Part shown: piece after piece, positions 33,893-44,377 of the stretch | Layout of the letters: every line of letters starts with the position of its first letter | Numbering within the stretch: the stretch's first letter is position 1 | Origin: Gigantopelta aegis | Taxonomy: Eukaryota; Mollusca; Gastropoda; Neomphalida; Peltospiridae | Assembly (NCBI RefSeq): GCF_016097555.1 | Contig: NC_054704.1 | Coordinates: 28,314,207-28,378,206 of the forward strand | Direction: 5' to 3' | DNA length: 64,000 nt | The notes under the pieces: generated by a model | Told to the model about the DNA's origin: nothing | Database searches by the model: none | What the model saw: only the letters and a program-made list of their open reading frames with translations | Program-made: the position numbers and the translations under genes

Positions 33893-34352
33893 GAGTGTAC
33901 TATACCAAATAAAATCCCATAGGCGACGATGTTAACGTTTGTGTTTAAAAACATTATATGCAATGTATCAACCAAACTATGACCCAAACATATTAGTACT
34001 GCAACCACTACCTCCAAGTATTAACTGAAGAAAATGGTACCTTTCATGGCTCATTTTCGGTATAACCAGATATTTTTACAACACCCCTAGTTTCGCACAA
34101 AATTTGAGTACCTTTTTTTTACAGGAACTCCATACATGTTTCAGGCACAAGGCTATTCGACACAATGATATTAGATGAAATAAAATTGCATACATTTTTG
34201 CCCAGATTAAACTAATCTTTTTTACGACCAAGACACTCACATTTATTATCAATCGGGACTTGTGATTTTAACTTCTCTATCAAAGGTTCCGTACACCTCG
34301 AACTTTGACCCAACCGGAAGTTATTTGGCTTAGTACTACCTACAGGCTGAGG
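33893..34352 (-). repeat. Dispersed repeat R, copy 2
   Basis: Inverted copy of 11285-11720: accaaataaaatcccatag, tgaaataaaattgcatacat, acacctcgaactttgac, then aaccggaagtta. About 800 bp upstream of the long repeat copy at 35360-36600. Confidence 0.85.
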
Positions 34353-35159
34353 CGTATTTACCATACACGCAGTGTTTCTACTCGGTTGAAATATTCTTCT
34401 TGTGTTTCTAGGAGTTACGCAATTGTCCCCAAGCTGTGAGTATATATAACATAATATTTATCTCAGGTAGGCCTATCTTCTTCTGCTAGAAACAGGATAG
34501 GACAAGAAGACCCCAACCAAATCTACCTGTCTGACCTAAAATGCGGATCTCGGGACTGATTTTTTTCCTTTCTGGAAGCCACAACCAGTGGCGGATCCAG
34601 AAAATCCATTTAGGAGCTGGGAAGGGGTCCAGTGACATGAGATGGAATGCCAAGGGAACTTTGGGGGAGGTTTGGAGGAGGTCGTAAAAAATAAAAATTA
34701 ATATATAATAAAATTATAACTATCGCAAAATTTAGGCAAAATCCGCCTCTGACAACCTGAAATCTAAGGGTACCAAAAATACTTAATAGAATTGTAGAAA
34801 AGAAGTTGTGAAAGTGTTAATTATCAATACACGCACACGCACGCACACACACACACACACACACACGCACGCACACACACCGGTCTTGGTTTTTAATATG
34901 TATTTTATACTGAATCATGAAGTCATCCCATTCTGGTCTATAATGACCCATATAGTTTATAAACATAACATTGTTCAACAAATTACGTAAATCAGTGGCT
35001 ATACCAGCTAGGAATGTGTTTTTAATGTTTAACCCTATGATCTGGGGCTCACAGAGCATGGAACTAATATTTTGAAGATCTTAAGAGCACGAGACATTGT
35101 CCCACCCCCACCCAGTGATGGAGCAAAACCACAAATTCGAGCAAAAAGTATACAAATAT
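34353..35159. other. No recognisable gene; (AC)n tract
   Basis: Unique-looking sequence with an (AC)n/(GCAC)n microsatellite at about 34830-34880. Confidence 0.5.
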
Positions 35160-35360
35160 TCGGGCAAAATGTGCTAACCTGAACACTTTTTACCATTTAT
35201 TTCCATCTACCTATTTATTCTACGCTCAAAATTAGTTGTAATCCATGTAAAACTGCGTAGAGATTCGTTTTAACCCTATATAGCTGTTGCTGGTTGATAG
35301 TAATGCTAATATGAATACATGTTGTTACCTAGATTCGGACATTTCCGTTTAATTCTTTAA
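35160..35360 (+). repeat. Dispersed repeat, SINE-free copy
   Basis: Counterpart of 6723-6849 plus 7176-7245 without the SINE. The site reads gatagtaatgctaatatg across the insertion point. Confidence 0.8.
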
Positions 35361-36600
35361 CCACCCTAGATATCCCTGTGTCCGTCTGATATTCCATTGT
35401 TATGAACTCACTGAAGCCAAAATTAGTTTTGGCTAATAAGTCCTGGTACGTTGCCTGTGAGTTGGCTAAACTGACTACCTCCTCGAAACTCTTGACCTAT
35501 CATACAGGTATTTTAAGAAGTCAGATACCCCTCCACCCAACCTCTGAAATCATAGACATTTTCCAATAGTATACCATTCTGTACTGAACTCTCTTTGCCA
35601 GCTCAACTCCAACTGCTTGAGTGGCCTTCAGCACCACTGATTTACCAATGGCATTGAACATGCATACCTTTGCTCGTTACCCCCACCCGCATGATGAAAT
35701 ATGTGTGGCATGGAATGATCACTAACAACGACATGTTCTTCATGACAGACTCCACCATTAACTCACAATGCACCCAAACCGGGCAACCGAGTCCGGTGGT
35801 AAGCCAACCTGTTCCAAACTGTCACATTTGCCACTCCAGACGACTATCCGATTGGCCCGAAAACTATTGCGATAATTTATTCTCCTATGGTCAACATACC
35901 TTTGTACAAGTCTAATGGCGTCCAGCAAGCTCTAAAATATAGAGGACCAACAACATATCCTCCTAACTCTCAGAGTTCCAACCAACCAAGGTCAACCGGA
36001 CCAGGGCCCCGTTCCACGATGCGATCTTAGTCCTAAGATTACCGTAAGCACATAGCTACCCTTTGCATTAAAGTTAATCTTAGAGCTAAGATCGCTTCGT
36101 GGAACGGGGCCCAGGGCAACAACTCACGACCCGCCATATATAGTGACTGAATGGTCAAGATTGAGTTCAACTTTCAACCTTTCCCATATTTACAGAATAA
36201 TTTCTTCCCCGAGTTCTACTCTGGTCTCCACCCACTACCTGTACTGGTAACAAGGATACTGGGCGAATACTCATTGGTTTAGGCCTGATCATTGGTGTAC
36301 AAAGTGCGATGAACTATCTACCTCTAAATGTACAGCACTCTTCAACCCCCCACCCCAGGACAAACCTGAGGCAGCGCACATCCCATAGATGGGGATGTCT
36401 AACCTTCTATTTACCTACATCTACCGTCATCATCAGAGATAGTACCCACAACTGAGCTACCCCTGATATCTCCCATTACCACATCAAAGGTTTCATCTGC
36501 CCTGTTGTTCTATCAGTGTATCTTCGACCCCTGTTGAAACTACTCTCTCCTCAGCAACATCACTTGTCGTAGTGACTTCTATGCCTACGGACCCTGAACA
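35360..36600 (+). repeat. Long unidentified repeat, copy 2
   Basis: Homologous to the reverse strand of 11730-12860, in the same order of blocks (tagatatccctgtgtccgtc, ccttcagcaccactga, gaaatatgtgtggcatg, aactcacaatgcaccc, ggtcaacatacctttgta and ggtttaggcctgat). The longest frame is 35670-35915 (plus), without a recognised domain. It is interrupted by the MITE at 36004-36112. Confidence 0.75.
36004..36112. mobile_element. Minimal palindromic MITE (109 bp)
   Basis: gggccccgttccacgatgcg and its inverse cgcttcgtggaacggggccc make up nearly the whole element. Arms of about 36 bp include atcttag..ctaagatta. Non-coding. Confidence 0.88.
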
Positions 36601-36863
36601 CGACTACCAGACAGGATAAAAACGTTCTACAGCTGTAATGTTGAAATGATTTGAAGTGTAATTTAAGGGTACGAAAAATTGAGAATTTTAGTTCTTTTTT
36701 TGTGTGATTAATTGTATATGTTTGCTGTTTTACATCATAGAGGACATGAATACTGAACACATAAAAAAATCTAATACAATGATGTCATTGATTTTTTTCT
36801 TAACATTTGAGAAAATCATGCCAACGTGTACCAGTACCAGTATCGAAGCCGTTAGCTGCAGAA

Positions 36864-37090
36864 TTCCGATTCCCGTCGGTGAGTCCATTGGGCTAGTTCT
36901 CGTTCCAGCCAGTGCATCACGACTGGTATATCAAAGGTCGTGGCATATGCTGTCCTATCTGTGTTACAAATGGAAACGTGTAGCGGGCTTCTCTAAGACT
37001 ACATGACAAAATTACAAAATGTTTGACATCCAATAGCCAATGATTAATAAATCAATGTGCTCTAGTGGTGTCGTTAAACAAAACAAACGT
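36864..37090 (+). mobile_element. SINE, family A, 5'-truncated and internally shortened
   Basis: Starts in the distal head (cccgtcggtgagtccattgg) and has the core and the family A tail (gattaataaatcaatgtgct … gtcgttaaacaaaaca). It abuts the mariner fragment at 37104. Confidence 0.9.
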
Positions 37091-37103
37091 TAACTTTATC
37101 TGT

Positions 37104-37320
37104 TGAAGATGACCCCAGGTCTGGCAGGTCTTGGACACCGATAAGCCAGAAAAACGCTGAGGTGGAGCGCATTGTAATGGAAGAGTGACGGGTGACAAAC
37201 AATAGACATTCTGAGGATCAGTGATGGATTAGTGAAATCCATCCTCCATGAACATTTGACTATGAGAAAAGTCTGTGCTCACTCGGTGCTGAGAATGAAG
37301 AAAACAATTTCGATGTTGGG
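37104..37320 (+). pseudogene. Mariner-type transposase, N-terminal helix-turn-helix fragment (frameshifted)
   Basis: Translated in two frames it reads EDDPRSGRSWTPISQKNAEV with ERIVMEE, then TIDILRISDGLVKSILHEHL with TMRKVCAHSVL. This is the linker and second HTH of Mos1/mariner-type transposases (DDPRSGRP… I..LGIS.GSVH.ILHEDL.MRKV.A.W.P). It lacks the catalytic domain, and a matching catalytic fragment in the same orientation resumes at about 41640 beyond the inserted retroelement. Clearly inactive. Confidence 0.85.
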
Positions 37321-37395
37321 AGGAGAATCTGGTATACAAATAAAATATATAAAAACAAAACAGAAATCAAGAATGTCAACACATTATCATAACGT

Positions 37396-39964
37396 TCAAC
37401 TTCGGGACAGGGCATCAGCGATTACATTGGAAGTGCCCTTGATATGTTCAATGGTAATTGGGAATTCCTGCAGAAGAAGACTCCATCTCAAAACTCTCTG
37501 GTTGGTGGCTTTCATTCTGTGAATGAAAGTGAGCGGATTATGGTCCGTAAAGACCACCACTTGATGCACTGCCGATTTCACGTAGATCTGAAAATGCTTC
37601 AGCGCTTGTACCATGTCCAAAGCTTCCTTCTCTATAGTGGAATAGTTCACCTGGTGTTTGTCAAACGTTTTGGAGAAGAAACTTACAGGATGGTCCAGTC
37701 CATTTTCGTCTTCCTGGAACAGCACAGCTCCAGCTCCCACGTCACTGGCATCCACAGCTAGCTTGAAAGGCATTCGGTAGTCTGGTGCTGCCATCACGGG
37801 AGACGAGGAGAGCATCTGCTTGAGACGGTTGAATGACTTCTCGCATTCATCGGACCACTGGAACTTCTTTTCCTTCTTTTTCCGTGTCGCACGTTTTCCA
37901 GGTTTTCTTCGATAGGCATGCTGTCGAATCGGTGTAGCGTTGGGTTCCAAGCGCACATCCTGGCTTAAGGTATTGGTAACCGTTGGAAGGTCCTGACAAA
38001 TGGAAACATTGTCTTGTATGAGCGTAGTCAACTTTTCTCGCTGGGGGTTCAAGTCTGCTAGAATCTGGCTGTTGGTTAATTTCATCTCTGCAGTCTTGAC
38101 GTCATCACAGGAAATTGAGTGACTCTCAATTTGGACCGGTAACTCTGGAACTATCGGCAGTCTGTCAAAATAACCTTTTAGCAAATTGATGTGACAATAC
38201 CTACTTTCCTTAACCCTATCAGGAGTGTTTATCACATACCCTGTCTCATTAACCCGTTTGTGCACAACATAGGGCCCGAAATACCTGTTCTGCAATGAAC
38301 CCCGTTTAATGGGAAGGTACAGCAGCACCTTATCCCCTGGTTTAAATTCCCGACTCCTAGTCTTCCTATCAAACACTGATTTTATTTTGCTCTGAGCATG
38401 GCTCAGTTGCTTCCTAGCCTTCCTATCTCTAACTCTCTTATTCATTAATACTCCCTTGTCCATATCATATCCTGACATCTGATCCTCCTTCTCACCCTCT
38501 GTTAACAATGTAGTGCGAGCTGCCAACAAATTTTGATCAGCCCCCTGCTCTAGAATTAACTCTTGTCTATTACAAGGTAAGGCCCCTCTATCAAACACAA
38601 CTGGTTCATTTACCCTCTGCGGGAGGTCAACAGGTTCCACCACATTTAGTTCGTCAGTTGACTTATCTACCATTTTACTGATAACCACATCCACTCCAAT
38701 TTCATGGCTCACACAAGTATCAGACAAATCACAAATATCCTCTGGGTCTCGTGTTACCCTTCTGGCTATAGCCCTAGTCTTTACACACGCAGGATATCTA
38801 ATCTTATCAACCTCACTCTCTTCTATTGGCAAAGTGCTGTCTTTAATTAACAATTGGTCACATTTCGGCTGACAACACTGACTTGTCAAATCATTACCCA
38901 ACAAAACTCCTATGTTTTCAGCAGGCAAGTCCTTCACAACACCCATAATGACTGGTCCCGTCACAAACTTCGAACACAAGAAAACGTTATGTAACCGGAC
39001 AACCATTTTTTCTCCAGTAACCGAGGTTAAGGCCAAACTACGTCCTGTATCTGAATTCTCAATACCAGCTAAAGACTCTTGCGTTATCAGTGACTGACTA
39101 CACCCGGTATCTCTATAGATTGATATTGCCTTAGGACTCAATTTTTGTTTCACATCACAAACCATACCAGTGGACACATACGGGTTTACTTTCTCTGCCA
39201 TGGGACTAACCATTAACTCTCTCGCTAGGTGACTAGCTGACCAACTAGATGACTCTCCCCGATAGTTACTTTCCCGGGGAAAACCTGGCTGAAATTTCTT
39301 CTTATCACCCTGTTGTATAGAGCTACCCTGTACTGCCTGAGCTTTGTGTATTAACACGTAGTCATCTGCCACTATGCCTGCCTCCTCTATTTTTTTGATA
39401 TCACGATCCTCTAAATGAATACGTAAGCAAACTGGTAATCCATTTTTAATGTCCTGTAAGATCAACAACTCCCGTAACTCGGTATCTGACTCTACCTGAT
39501 GAGACACCACCCATTTATCAAACATCCCTGCCTTCTTAGCCACAAACTCACTATAAGACTGACCATGCGTTTTTCTCAACTCGCTATACAGTAAACGATA
39601 ATCCTCAGGTCGTAATCCATAAGCCCTCAACACTGCAGCCTTAACTAGGTCGTACTGACTTGCTCGCTCATCACTCATTGAATTATGAGCTACACTAGCC
39701 TTCCCCTTAAACTTAGACACGGCTAACAATGTCCACTTAGACTGCGGCCAATTTAGCTGCTTAGCGGCCCGTTCAAAAAGTTGGAAGAACATGTCTACCT
39801 CCTGATCGTCAAATACAAGCACTGATCTATAAGCCTCCGACATGTTAAACCCATTTCCGGCCTCACGTCTAACTTCTTCAGTATTCAACTTTAACTCATG
39901 TTGCACTTTTAATTTTGCTAACTGGAATTCTCTATCCCTATCTCTCTCTTCTCTCTCTCTCTAT
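37396..39964 (-). CDS. Gypsy-like retroelement frame: Gag, protease, integrase C-terminus, RNase H
   Basis: One uninterrupted frame of 836 codons from a GTG at 39906, extending upstream as DREFQLAKLK. Residues 30-160 are a Gag/SCAN-like helical region (QLFERAAKQLNWPQSKW…YSEFV). DTGC near 266 is the retropepsin site. 500-580 is the integrase C-terminal region (KPGDKVLLYLPIKRG…FGPYVV…CHINLLK). 650-668 is the RT leader (PIRQHAYR..PGKR). 680-836 is the RT-RNase H connection and RNase H (FQWSDECEKSF, LAVDASDVGAGAVL, TIEKEALD, FTDHNPL, SNVIADALSRS). The integrase zinc and catalytic domains and the RT palm are absent. The order with integrase ahead of RNase H resembles the Gmr1 type of Ty3/gypsy elements, with two internal deletions. 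Non-autonomous; ends at 37396 with no 3' LTR seen. Confidence 0.8.
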
Positions 39965-40363
39965 CTTCTTTTTGTCTATCCCTCTATCTTCTTTTTCTCT
40001 ATCCCTCTCTCTATATCTCTCTCTCTCTTCTCTATCTAATGCACGTTCTTCTCTTTCTCTCTCTTTCTCTTCTCTATCTCTATCTAATGCACGTTCTTCT
40101 CTTTCGTACTCAAGTTTTTTAAAAGCTAATTGTTGTTCCACACTTAACTCATTTATCTCTATCTCTGGAACAATCTCACTGTCTTCCATAACAGGCCTAT
40201 CACCCAAAACGTCCTGGATAATAATTGTCTTTATATCACCTAAGGTTCTAGCTGATGTTAAATCAATTTCCCGCTCACTTGCGATTTCAACTAACTCGGC
40301 CTTACGTGCTCGCTTAATCTCCACTACACTGAGCGTAGGCCTATCCAGCAAATTCTTATCCAT
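39938..40363 (-). pseudogene. Gag N-terminus of the gypsy-like element, shifted out of frame
   Basis: ATG at 40363 opens MDKNLLDRPTLSVVEIKRAR, followed by an acidic linker and a long charged coiled-coil stretch of ER/DR repeats encoded by a ga-rich tract (39945-40100). The protein character continues in the 836-codon frame as DREFQLAKLKVQHEL. A one-base-type frame change inside the (ct)n tract near 39940-39962 therefore separates the two. Slippage in the tract, or a sequencing error there, would explain it. Confidence 0.75.
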
Positions 40364-40493
40364 GTTTAGGTATGACGCACTTATTATTAATTAATTTTCT
40401 AGTGAACAACGTTGCTACTTCTGGTTATTTGTAAAAATAATTTATAAAGCCCCCATTTACAAACAATAATTTTTTAAATATGCATGTCCCGTT

Positions 40494-40514
40494 TCAGATC
40501 CGGGACGAGCACCC
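40494..40514 (-). promoter_or_regulatory. Probable primer-binding site of the gypsy-like element
   Basis: On minus the sequence reads ttggggtgctcgtcccggat, about 130 bp upstream of the Gag ATG. It closely resembles the tRNA-Pro-type primer-binding site of many retroelements (tgggggctcgtccgggat). It sets the border between leader and LTR. Confidence 0.65.
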
Positions 40515-41580
40515 CAATTTTCACTCCTGTCTAGGGGATCCTATAATACCCGTAACTGAATGAAACAGACGATTATCCAAATATCTCTCCTAACTGTATA
40601 TCTATTAGATCTCTCTGTAACGGGCAGTTATACCCGCGTGGCTCGTCTAGGTATGATCAGAGATAAGATCTTATATAAAGTATATATTATTATAGCACGT
40701 TTAGTTCACTAGAAAACACAACAAAAACACAATACACTTTGGGATCTGTATTAACCTACGCTGACAAATGTACTGCCGCAGTAGTTAATTAACAACAACA
40801 AATAATAACAACCCAGAACTGATCACTTAATTAGTTAATCTCTAGGTGTCTAGTTTACACAATATGCTAATCACTTCACCGTGACACAACACCCACACAT
40901 GTGATAATTGAGAAACGCTTCCAGGGAACTTAATTAATAAAGGAATTACAACTCTATTCCTAACTGGTTAATTTTTAATTAACCCTTAACTACTCATTCA
41001 GTAACCTTGTAATACAGAATCAACACTGGTATCACAATAAAGACAATAACCTACAGTTTCCCTAGGTCCTCTAGGATGACTGGTTAAGCTTTATATATAT
41101 TAGAACAGTGAGCCTACAGTTTACTGCGTCAGATTACCGGCAGCACCGTCTAAATAATATTGGTATAATACAGTATTAAAATATTTAAAGTCACATCAAT
41201 CACATCAAGGTTATACACAGAGCAGAAAATATATAATTACCAGTCCGGACGGACAACGTTCCCCCTGGAAGCCTTCCTATGTTTCTCCCCTGATATCTCT
41301 GAAACCCTAGCTATTTATCATAAAAACCGAATATCGCCTGGGGGTACAACGCGGCACCTCACGTATCAAGTGAATTTCCCACAGTGACCAAGACGGCATA
41401 TCTTTCTTAGAAGCCTAGACTGGTCGTCGCCTAGTTCGCCAGCAGTACCCCGATCGTACCGAACTCGCGGAGGTATTACGTAACTACTGGCCACATGGCC
41501 TCAGCATCTGGTCTGGGTGTGTATTGAAAGAGCTCGACAACCGTAGCGCAGAGGTATTACGTAACAAAGTGCCCACCTGG
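40515..41580 (-). mobile_element. Probable 5' LTR of the gypsy-like element
   Basis: About 1 kb of non-coding DNA between the primer-binding site and the resumption of mariner sequence. By position it should be the 5' LTR, but no second LTR copy is present near 37330-37395 for comparison. The ends and promoter therefore cannot be defined. The element seems 3'-truncated. Confidence 0.5.
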
Positions 41581-41586
41581 GCTTAA

Positions 41587-42075
41587 GTGCATATTAGAAC
41601 TGCACACGGCCCTCTAAAACAATTAATATCGCCACAGGCGAAAACAAAATTAAGAGCATGTTCCGTCACAGTAACCAAAGATGAAACACTTGAGTCCAAA
41701 AAACATTTGAAAAAGTTGAAACACGTCAATTTTCCAGCACCAAAGGAATTCAATGTCCAACCCAGTGTCAGCAATACAAGGTACACCATTCTCTACGATG
41801 CTGAGGGACTAATCCATATTGACTACATACCTCATATTATGTCCACATTAAAGGACAATATTACACTGATTTATTCGGGCGTTTTCGGCAGTCGGTCCGT
41901 CGAAAACGACAAAGAAAGCTGTCAACCACCCCTCTGCTGCTTCACAACAATGCACATGCTCACTCGACACTGGTTGAAAAAGGGGTTCTGCGAAATTGTG
42001 GATTTGATAAGCACTTCAGGTGTTAAAAAAGTGCTGAATAAAACTGGTATGTTGTATAAATTATACAGATATCAG
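41587..42075 (+). pseudogene. Mariner-type transposase, catalytic fragment (decayed)
   Basis: The frame reads TVTKDETLESKKHLKKL (TGDE…ESK.. region with the WVHHYTP segment lost) and continues TILYDAEGLIHIDYIPH (the V.WD..G.I.IDYLP region with the first aspartates). In another frame it gives LLLHNNAHAHSTLVEKG, the HDNAxxH motif with catalytic D changed to N. The order and orientation match the HTH fragment at 37104-37320, so both are halves of one mariner copy split by the retroelement. Frameshift and lost catalytic residue: inactive. Confidence 0.8.
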
Positions 42076-42079
42076 TAAC

Positions 42080-42870
42080 AATATAAGACTATGAAAATGA
42101 GTCTTGCTTGTTATTTTGTTTTTGTGGGGGGTTTTATATGAAGATACTCTTTAAAACTCTGAAATTGTTAAGTTATAGTGAATACATATTAATTTCATCC
42201 ATCTGCAGGCCCTTTGTCACAGATATACTAATAATTAGCATAACAGTATGTTTAAAAGTATGGGAAATACAGATAACAACCGAAAGGCGTATGAGTCCGG
42301 TGTTTAGAACGTCGCCATGCGTGTCTGCTGAAATTGTCTGCCATCGTAATTGGCTGCTAGAAATTGGCTGTTAGAATTCGCTCGGTGAAAAAACAAAACA
42401 CAGTTGGACTTTTTCCCTTTGATTCAAAGTGAAGATCGTTTCGAAGTAAATATTTCTTGGTCTCCATGAGCTCGAAATAGATCACAATACAGGCGACATC
42501 GTTGTTGTGATTGACTGCAGTCTGCAATTTAAAGCGTTTATTTTATGTTGCATACTTGAAACGAATGCGTAACGACAGTGACGTTTCGCCGTGAAGGCAG
42601 TGAAGCCATGTTGTGCTTCAAATTTAGATATTTTGTGTCGTGGATGGTTCCGATTTGTTGTTGTCTGCTTTGTGCATAAGGGACCAAAACCGTACCGGTT
42701 CTGCATAGGACGTTCCTACACAAGGCGGTCTATAGTATAAGCTGCAGTGAACGGTTACCAGTTGCCGCACAGGACGTTTGTCTACATGTGTACTGAGATA
42801 TAAGGGGGAAGTCAGTAATAATAATAAAATAATATATATGTATATTTTGGATAATACTCCATTATATATA

Positions 42871-42906
<36 letters not shown>

Positions 42907-43300
42907 TGTATGTGTTAGTGTGTATGTATGTATGTATGTATGTATATATGTATATATATTATATATATATATATATATATAACGTGTGCATGTGTGAGCA
43001 TTAAATATATATCAGGCTGCAAAATGACCGGGTTCGCAAAATCTTGCGATCGCGATGCAATATTGTAACAATGACTAGCAGTTTGCGATGCATGTTTTTT
43101 GTAACCAAATTGATCTTTGAATTGAGATTGCGGGAGAAGAACGCACTTAGGGGTGTCGATTTTCCGTGATCGCAGCCAAGGTAACTGATTCGCCAATGAT
43201 AAACATTTTAAACATTTATTTCAGTGTACAACAACCTTCTCGCGTGTGTTAGTATTTCAAATAGAAAATACTGTCGGAATACGCGGAGGATGTTTGACGT
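42080..43300. other. No gene; repeats and (TATG)n microsatellite
   Basis: 42868-42980 is (TATG)n/(TA)n. 42700-42800 has two related blocks (ggacgttcctacac…ggcggtcta; acaggacgtttgtctaca) that recur at 45612-45650. Short frames were not recognised. Confidence 0.55.
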
Positions 43301-43365
43301 TTTAACAAGAACAGTGACGTAACGTACTATTGTCCGAACCAAACTACAAAAAATTACTCTCCTAC

Positions 43366-43540
43366 CTTTAATTGCCGTTAAATTTCCTCCAAAGTTTGTC
43401 CAGACACAAATCGCAAAAAAACCCACTACAAATATACAGATTCCACACACGAGACTGCAACAATGTCGCCGATATTGTCTTTGCTGAGATTGCATAGGGA
43501 AAAATACATGCAGTTTTCTGCCGTCTGCCATGTTGCCCAT
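43366..43540 (-). CDS. Orphan first exon of a single-pass membrane protein
   Basis: Two tandem ATGs in good context (43540 and 43531: aacATGggcaacATGg) open a frame with a basic N-terminal segment (MADGRKLHVFFPMQSQQRQY, RRH). A hydrophobic span of about 23 residues follows (LVCGICIFVVGFFAICVW), then TNFGGNLTAIK and donor gtagg at 43365, phase 1. It looks like a type II membrane anchor or signal-anchor first exon. No later exon was recognised downstream on minus (42 kb side). An inverted, decayed copy extends past the donor at 43741-43985, so exon and intron start were duplicated together. The family is not recognised. Confidence 0.5.
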
Positions 43541-43740
43541 GTTGCTTGTTTATGGAATACTCTTCAAGAGGGGTGAAAGCCTCCAAAGTATGTGACACAA
43601 TTAATATGAAATCGATGATCTCTAGTGGTATCATTAAACTAATAATAATAATAAAAAATAATAATATGACGTCATCACGTTTGCTTTTATATCATAACAT
43701 GTTATGACGTTGTTAGATTAATATTCCATAAAAAGTCAAA

Positions 43741-43905
43741 ATGGCAGCTGATACAAAATTACATGTTTTTTTCCCTATGCGTTCTCAGCGAAGTCGATAT
43801 AGGTGACATGGTTATCATCTGGTATGTGGAATCTGTGTCATTGTAATGTTTGTTTCAAGATTTGTGTCTGGACAAACATTGGATGAAATCTAACGGCAAT
43901 TAAAG
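43741..43905 (+). pseudogene. Inverted, decayed copy of the membrane-protein exon
   Basis: Reads MAADTKLHVFFPMRSQ, then a stop, then HLVCGICVIV, ending attaaag-gtaggagag at the same donor. The similarity continues into the intron to about 43985. Stops in frame. Confidence 0.8.
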
Positions 43906-43925
43906 GTAGGAGAGTAATGTTTTGT

Positions 43926-44377
43926 AGTTGTTAACAAATTGGTTCGGACAATAGTTGCTACGTCATCGTTGTAACCTAATTTGCAAGCAGCTATGACCTT
44001 GTACACTGAACTTGTAGCCTACCGTGCACGCAAATATATTATGTTCACGAATTAAATATACCGCGAAAATTGCGAACATGCTGATAGCTCCGCGAATTTA
44101 ATTACGCGTTAACTTATTTCCGATTTAGCTTTGAATAATACCTATAGATACAAAACACATAGCGCATCGCATGCACTTTATTTTTATCGTCAAATTACCT
44201 GCCACGTGGTTTTATACTACAAGTGACACTCGGTGCTATGCATGAACTGTTTCGAAGTTGTTAACAAATTGGTTCGGACAATAGTTGCTACGTCATCGTT
44301 GTAACCTAATTTGCAAGCAGCTATGACCTTGTACACTGAACTTGTAGCCTACCGTGCACGCAAATATATTATGTTCA
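43926..44377 (+). repeat. Exact 122 bp direct repeat, 330 bp apart
   Basis: 43926-44047 and 44256-44377 appear identical (agttgttaacaaattggttc … caaatatattatgttca). The 208 bp between them includes gcgaaaattgcgaa / gcgaatttaattacgcg palindromic motifs. A recent duplication or an assembly artefact. Confidence 0.88.

Noticed and set aside
41587..42075. 163-codon frame as an intact gene
   Set aside because: It starts at GTG, changes frame inside the HDNA motif and matches only part of a mariner transposase; treated as a relic.
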